Shown in pieces: positions 5,513 to 9,628 of a stretch of DNA of 9,628 nt; position 1 is the stretch's first letter, and each line of letters starts with the position of its first letter. Origin of the DNA: Rhodocyclaceae bacterium (lineage in GTDB: Bacteria > Pseudomonadota > Gammaproteobacteria > Burkholderiales > Rhodocyclaceae); contig JADLGU010000392.1 in the NCBI GenBank assembly GCA_020849155.1, positions 1 through 9,628 on the forward strand, in the 5' to 3' direction. A program made the position numbers and the translations under genes. The notes below the pieces were generated by a model that saw nothing but the letters and a program-made list of their open reading frames with translations, ran no database searches and had not been told where the DNA came from.

Positions 5513-8500
5513 GGCCTTCTTTCCAGGGTGACGGTGAAGCGGCTGCCGGCGCCGGGTTTGCTGTCCACCTCGATGCGGCCGCCATGCAGCTCGACCGCCT
5601 TCTTGACGATGGCCAGCCCGAGGCCGGTGCCGGAGATGTTGCCGACGTTGCGCGCCCGGTGGAAGGACTCGAACAGCCGCGGCAGGTCGTCGGCGGGAAT
5701 GCCGATGCCGCGGTCCTCGACCGTGAAGCGCAGGCTCGCCGCGTCGGCCTCCACCGTGAGGGTCACCAACCGGCCCTCGGGCGAATACTTCAGCGCGTTG
5801 GAGAGCAGATTGCCGAGGATGTGGCGCATCAGCTTCTCGTCGAGCAGCGCCTCGAGCTCGCCGTCGTCCATGCGGAACTCGATGCGGCCGGCGTGGCCGC
5901 GCTCGGCCTGGTCGGCGCGCACGGCCTCTTCGACGAGGCGATCGCAGAATGCCCGCAAGGCAAGCGGCGCCGGCGCGAAGCCGAGCCGGTCGGCCTCGGC
6001 CCGGCCGATCGTCAGGACATCGTCCAGCATATTGGTCATCCGCCGCACCGACTGGCCGATGCCGTCGACCAGTTCGGCCTTCTCCCCGGCGGGCAGCCGC
6101 TCGCCGTAGTATTTCAGCAATTCCGCCGAGGAGAGGATCGCCGCCAGCGGGGTGCGGAACTCGTGCGACGTCATGGAGACGAAGCGCGACTTGAGCTGGT
6201 TGAGCTCCTTCTGCTGTTCCAGGGCGGCGCGGATGTCCTGCTCGGCCTGCTTGCGCGAGGTGATGTCGACCAGCGTCCAGATCGAACCCTCGGCGGGATC
6301 GCGCGGCGTCACGCTCTGGCCGAAGATGTGCGCCCAGAACTGCGAACCGTCGCGGCGCACCATCAGCCACTCCGCGGAGAAGGCCTCGCCGCGGCCGAGC
6401 ACGGCATAGGCTTCCTCGCCGAAGCGCAGCCAGCTCGCCTCGTCGGGAAAGTGCAGGCGGCTCGGCTGGCCGATCAGCTCCTCCTGGCGATAGCCGACCA
6501 TGTCGGCGAAGGTTCGGTTCACCCACTGGTGGCGGCGATCCTTGGAGTAGATGATGCCGACCAGGGTGCTCTGCAGGATGGCCTCGCGCTCGGAGGAGGT
6601 GCGCTGTAGGTCCTCCTCGAGCCGCTTCCGCTGGTCGATGTCGAGCACCGCCCACACCGTGCCCTGGGCCAGGTCGTTCGGATTGACCGCCTTGCCGGAG
6701 AGGTGGGCCCAGAACAGGCTGCCGTCGCCTCGGCGCATGCGCAGCTCGGTCTCGTAACCCTTGCCGTCGAGCACCGCCGCCGAGACGGCGGCACCGGTCG
6801 CCAGGTAAGACTCGCGCGAGACGTAGTAGGGCTCGAGCGACCGGCCGACGATGCGCTCCATCGGCGCGCCGAACACCCTGCCCATGGCGGAATTGGCCCA
6901 GCGCAGCCGCCCCTTCGGATCGAGGAAGGCGATTCCGACGATGGAGCGGTCGAGGATGGTCTCGCGCTCGGCCAGGGTTTGCTTGAGGTTCTCCTCGAGG
7001 CGCCGCCGCTCGGTGACGTCGTGGATGAAGGACAGCGTCGCCGGGCGACCTTGCCACCCGACCTGCACCGTGTTGCCCTCGACCCAGATCTGCCGGCCGC
7101 GCAGCGTGCGGATGCGGAAGGCCACCAGGGCCTTGCCGCCTTCGGGCTCATGTGCAATATGGTCGGCATGGGCCCGCATCATGTCCCGGTCTTCCTCGCA
7201 CACGAAGTCGATGAAGCTGCCCTGCGCCAGCAGTTCCGCCTCGCTGCCCTCGATCATCCGGCACAGCGCCTGGTTCACCAGCATCATGCGGTTGCGGTGC
7301 AGGACGGCCACCCCGATCGGCGAGCTCTCGATGACGCTGCGGTAGTTGGCCTCCGAGCGGCGCAGCTCGTCCTCGACCCGCTTGCGCTCGGTGATGTCGA
7401 TCAGGAAGGAGAGCACCGCCGGGCGGCCCTCCCATTCGACATCGACGCCGCTGAACTCGATCCAGACGATGCCGCCGTCGGGGCGCAGCAGGCGGAACAC
7501 CTCGTGCTGCGGCACCGTCTCGCCGCGCCGGCGCCGCTGGAAGCGCTCGATCAGCACGGGGTGGTCCTCAGGATGGATGAAGCCGAGCAGCGGCTGGCCG
7601 GTCAGCGCGGCGGCGCCGCGGCCGGCCAGCTCGGCGATGCGCGGATTGACGAAGCGCAGGATGCCCTCCTGCGAAATGAGGATGCCCTCGCTGGCGTGGT
7701 CCACCAGCAGGCGGTAGCGCTCCTCGGAATGGCGCAGCGCGGCTTCGGCCCGCTTGCGCTCCTCGATGTCGGAGACGAAGTACAGGTTCGCCGGGCGGCC
7801 GGTCCACTGGCTCATCACGCCGGAGAGCTGCACCCATATCGCCTTGCCGTCCTTCCTCAGCACGCGAAACTCGAAGCGCGGATCGTTCGTCTCCCCGGCA
7901 ATGCGGCGGCGATAGCGGTCGTCGACCGCCGCGAGATCGTCTGGATAAGTAAAGTCGGAGAAAGAGCGGCCCCGCATCTCCTCCCAGGCATAGCCGGCGA
8001 CACGCAACGCCGCAGGGTTGAAAAAGACGAAGACCTCGTCCTGCACCACGATGATGCCCTCACTGACGTTGTCCACCACCTCGCGGTAGCGCTGCTCGGA
8101 GCCGCGCAGCGCCTCGTCGGCGCGTAGCTGCTCGGTGATGTCGACCACCGACACCAGCGTCGCCGGCCGGCCCTGCCAGACGATGGCCGAGCGGCCGACT
8201 CGCACCCAGGCTTCGCGACCGCCGGGCGCCGCCACCCGCAGCGGCCGGTCGAGATCGGTGGTATCGTCGATGCGCACGTAATCGGCGAGCGGCGTGCCGA
8301 CGATCTCCGGCGGCCGGCGCCCGATCAGCACCGCGGCGGCCTGGTTGGCGTAGCGGATCAACCCCTCCTGGATGATCACCACCCCTTCGGCCAGCGCGTC
8401 GATGGCCACCGAACGCCACTCCAGCTGCCAGCGATACTCATAGATGCGCCGCAGCAACCGGTCGACCATGACGTGGCCGACGACGGTGATGCCGCAAGCC

Positions 8501-9030
8501 GGGACCAGGACGGCATTGAGATGCAGCAGATCGAGCCCCGGCAGCAGGCCGAAGGTGCCGGCCATCAGGCTGGGCGCGGCCAGAACCGCGAGGTTGCCGA
8601 GGATGTTGGCGCGCAGCGGCAGGATGAAGCTCATCAACGGCGGCACGATGAACCAGAACAGGAAGCCGGCCACGCCATGCAGGGCGCCGCCCTCCAGCCG
8701 CCCGAGGATCAGCAGGAACACCGCCTGCAGCCAGACCAGCATGGCGTAGAAGATGAGCGGCAGCCCGCGCCGCAGGCCGGCACGCAGCGCCAGCGGATAG
8801 GCCAGGGTCGAGACGGACAGCACCACCCGCAGCCAGAGCGTCTCCGGCGCATGGCGCGCGTCGATGGCCCAGTCCCACAGCCACAGCGAGAACACCAGCA
8901 CCGCGCAAGCGCTGGCGATGAACAGGGTCGGCTGGCGGAAATCCTCGTGCTTGAGGCGCTGGAACGCCGCCTCGTCGAGCGCCGCGCGCGGCGTAGCGAT
9001 GACCAAGCGCTGAAAATCCACCATGCCCAT
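5509..9030 (-). CDS. Membrane sensor histidine kinase with six tandem PAS domains
   Basis: This 1173-residue kinase begins with about six membrane helices (roughly 35-56, 66-85, 90-110, 119-139, 143-164, 171-192). Six PAS domains start near 207, 313, 438, 562, 688 and 813. The HisKA domain has RFVSMTSHEFRTPL with phosphoacceptor His956. The HATPase domain has an N-box (LLSNALKYSP, about 1075), G1 DRGIGIP, FESFHR, and G2 GTGLGLAI (about 1133). All catalytic motifs are present, so it should autophosphorylate. PAS1-4 share W-x-GRPA before the closing D-I-TE motif, while PAS5-6 share a different ending (L-A-QG or P-A-EG, then a VDI-type close), suggesting two separate expansions. ATG 9030 is the chosen start (9024 also possible); the open frame to 9285 crosses the rhlE start and is not kinase-like. 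The signal is unknown. It is transcribed convergently to the sigma-54 operons. Confidence 0.93.
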   Translation of the reverse strand: MGMVDFQRLVIATPRAALDEAAFQRLKHEDFRQPTLFIASACAVLVFSLWLWDWAIDARHAPETLWLRVVLSVSTLAYPLALRAGLRRGLPLIFYAMLVWLQAVFLLILGRLEGGALHGVAGFLFWFIVPPLMSFILPLRANILGNLAVLAAPSLMAGTFGLLPGLDLLHLNAVLVPACGITVVGHVMVDRLLRRIYEYRWQLEWRSVAIDALAEGVVIIQEGLIRYANQAAAVLIGRRPPEIVGTPLADYVRIDDTTDLDRPLRVAAPGGREAWVRVGRSAIVWQGRPATLVSVVDITEQLRADEALRGSEQRYREVVDNVSEGIIVVQDEVFVFFNPAALRVAGYAWEEMRGRSFSDFTYPDDLAAVDDRYRRRIAGETNDPRFEFRVLRKDGKAIWVQLSGVMSQWTGRPANLYFVSDIEERKRAEAALRHSEERYRLLVDHASEGILISQEGILRFVNPRIAELAGRGAAALTGQPLLGFIHPEDHPVLIERFQRRRRGETVPQHEVFRLLRPDGGIVWIEFSGVDVEWEGRPAVLSFLIDITERKRVEDELRRSEANYRSVIESSPIGVAVLHRNRMMLVNQALCRMIEGSEAELLAQGSFIDFVCEEDRDMMRAHADHIAHEPEGGKALVAFRIRTLRGRQIWVEGNTVQVGWQGRPATLSFIHDVTERRRLEENLKQTLAERETILDRSIVGIAFLDPKGRLRWANSAMGRVFGAPMERIVGRSLEPYYVSRESYLATGAAVSAAVLDGKGYETELRMRRGDGSLFWAHLSGKAVNPNDLAQGTVWAVLDIDQRKRLEEDLQRTSSEREAILQSTLVGIIYSKDRRHQWVNRTFADMVGYRQEELIGQPSRLHFPDEASWLRFGEEAYAVLGRGEAFSAEWLMVRRDGSQFWAHIFGQSVTPRDPAEGSIWTLVDITSRKQAEQDIRAALEQQKELNQLKSRFVSMTSHEFRTPLAAILSSAELLKYYGERLPAGEKAELVDGIGQSVRRMTNMLDDVLTIGRAEADRLGFAPAPLALRAFCDRLVEEAVRADQAERGHAGRIEFRMDDGELEALLDEKLMRHILGNLLSNALKYSPEGRLVTLTVEADAASLRFTVEDRGIGIPADDLPRLFESFHRARNVGNISGTGLGLAIVKKAVELHGGRIEVDSKPGAGSRFTVTLERRP

Positions 9031-9063
9031 CGTAAGCCCGTATCCGTGCCGTTGGTAGGGGCA

Positions 9064-9069
9064 AGTATA
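9064..9069 (-). promoter_or_regulatory. Candidate -10 element for the six-PAS kinase gene
   Basis: On the minus strand TATACT lies about 34 nt upstream of the ATG at 9030 and matches the sigma-70 -10 consensus at five of six positions. A convincing -35 is not seen at 16-18 nt. It lies in the divergent interval shared with rhlE. Confidence 0.4.
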
Positions 9070-9084
9070 GCCATTACATTCGAA

Positions 9085-9116
9085 TTGGCGGCCCGCGCAA
9101 TGGTCTGGGCTATAAT
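9085..9116 (+). promoter_or_regulatory. rhlE: Sigma-70-type promoter of rhlE
   Basis: TATAAT at 9111-9116 is a perfect -10. The best -35 is TTGGCG at 9085-9090, but the 20-bp spacing is longer than ideal, so the -10 is the firmer part. Transcription would start near 9123, leaving an unusually long leader of about 120 nt before the ATG at 9245. Confidence 0.6.
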
Positions 9117-9122
9117 GGCTCC

Positions 9123-9175
9123 GGTTTGCCGTTCTGCCGGTTAGCGCTCGCAAACCTGTCCGGTCGATCCCGACC
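9123..9175 (+). other. Structured 5' leader of rhlE (two hairpins)
   Basis: GGTTTGC (9123-9129) pairs perfectly with GCAAACC (9150-9156) around a 20-nt loop, starting at the predicted transcription start. GGTCG (9162-9166) pairs with CGACC (9171-9175) around ATCC. Neither is followed by a U-run. Long structured leaders are known for several RNA-helicase and cold-shock genes, so temperature- or helicase-dependent control is conceivable. I recognise no named RNA family. Confidence 0.4.
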
Positions 9176-9244
9176 CCACTATCGCAACCAACGCTCGTGT
9201 CCTGAACCGGTACGCCAAAAGCGCAGGCCGAATCAGGAACCGTT

Positions 9245-9628
9245 ATGACTTTCGAAGACCTCGGGCTGCTGCCCGAACTGCTCAAGGCGGTGGCCGAAGC
9301 CGGCTACACCGAGCCCACCCCGATCCAGGCCCAGGCCATCCCCGTCGTGCTCGAAGGCAAGGACGTCATGGGCGGCGCCCAGACCGGCACCGGCAAGACC
9401 GCCGGCTTCGTCCTGCCGCTCCTGCAGCGCCTGGCCCGCCACGCCAGCACCAGCCCCTCGCCGGCGCGCCACCCGGTGCGCGCGCTGATCCTGACGCCGA
9501 CGCGCGAACTGGCCATGCAGGTGCACGAGAGCGTGCAGACCTACGGCAAGTACGTGCCGCTGCGCGACCTCGTCGTCTACGGCGGCGTGGACATCAAGCC
9601 GCAGACCGAGGCGCTGAGGAAAGGCGTC
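9245..9628 (+). CDS. rhlE: DEAD-box ATP-dependent RNA helicase, RhlE type (3' partial)
   Basis: 128 residues are visible before the window ends, with no stop. The N-terminus shows the DEAD-box Q-motif region (MTFEDLGL, then GYTEPTPIQAQAIP), Walker A AQTGTGKT (45-52), motif Ia PTRELA (85-90) and a GG segment (113-114). The DEAD and SAT motifs and the second RecA domain lie beyond the edge. The short N-terminus and the wording of these motifs fit RhlE-type helicases, which unwind RNA in ribosome assembly and mRNA decay and often matter in the cold. AGGAAC at 9235-9240 precedes the ATG. It is transcribed divergently from the six-PAS kinase and is probably unrelated to it in function. Confidence 0.9.
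   Translation, partial: MTFEDLGLLPELLKAVAEAGYTEPTPIQAQAIPVVLEGKDVMGGAQTGTGKTAGFVLPLLQRLARHASTSPSPARHPVRALILTPTRELAMQVHESVQTYGKYVPLRDLVVYGGVDIKPQTEALRKGV

Noticed and set aside
6703..8127. Long plus-strand open frames across the kinase gene (also at 5584-6609)
   Set aside because: They lie antisense to a kinase with intact motifs, have low-complexity His/Arg/Ala/Glu-rich content and match no family; they are GC-rich shadow frames.
9031..9285. Upstream extension of the six-PAS kinase frame to an ATG at 9285
   Set aside because: The extra residues resemble no kinase or membrane domain, cross the rhlE start and both putative promoters, and the family-like N-terminus begins at 9030 or 9024.

Overview
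The window is GC-rich with typical proteobacterial codon use. Its protein families suggest a betaproteobacterium, most likely of the Rhodocyclales (Thauera/Azoarcus/Azospira-like). That placement is inferred from family resemblance, not from a marker gene. Nearly all of the window is coding, in five blocks.

(1) Positions 1-796 (+) hold the end of a catabolic operon: a 4-hydroxybenzoyl-CoA-thioesterase-family protein cut by the window edge, overlapping a RidA-family protein that lacks the usual substrate-binding arginine. (2) Positions 893-2230 (+) encode a GlrR/QseF-type sigma-54 response regulator with no kinase gene beside it. (3) Positions 2231-4005 (+) are a control region followed by a tight operon: a single-domain globin, a lone PAS protein, and a PAS protein carrying a histidine-kinase dimerisation/phosphoacceptor (DHp) domain but no ATPase domain. 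(4) Positions 4006-5119 (+) are a second control region followed by a small exported protein with an internal repeat and a four-helix membrane protein resembling part of heme-copper oxidase subunit I. (5) Positions 5129-9030 (-) are a convergent pair: a 1173-residue membrane histidine kinase with six PAS domains and a single-domain response regulator overlapping it by 4 nt. Divergent from this pair, rhlE (DEAD-box RNA helicase) starts at 9245 and runs off the end.

The main discovery is that the control regions of blocks 3 and 4 are copies of one design. Each has two 18-bp sites of the form TGTTGG-N6-CCAACA (one of the four is degenerate), exactly 65 bp apart, followed about 75 bp further on by a sigma-54 promoter (GG-N10-GC). 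The E. coli regulator GlrR binds TGTC-N10-GACA, which has the same spacing, so the GlrR-like protein just upstream is the natural candidate activator. This would make blocks 2-4 a compact sigma-54 regulon for a heme/gas-related response.

The window also contains every part of a possible phosphorelay: six-PAS kinase, lone receiver, PAS-DHp protein as a phosphotransfer intermediate, and the GlrR-like receiver. The promoter architecture is read directly from the sequence. The regulator assignment and the relay are inference.
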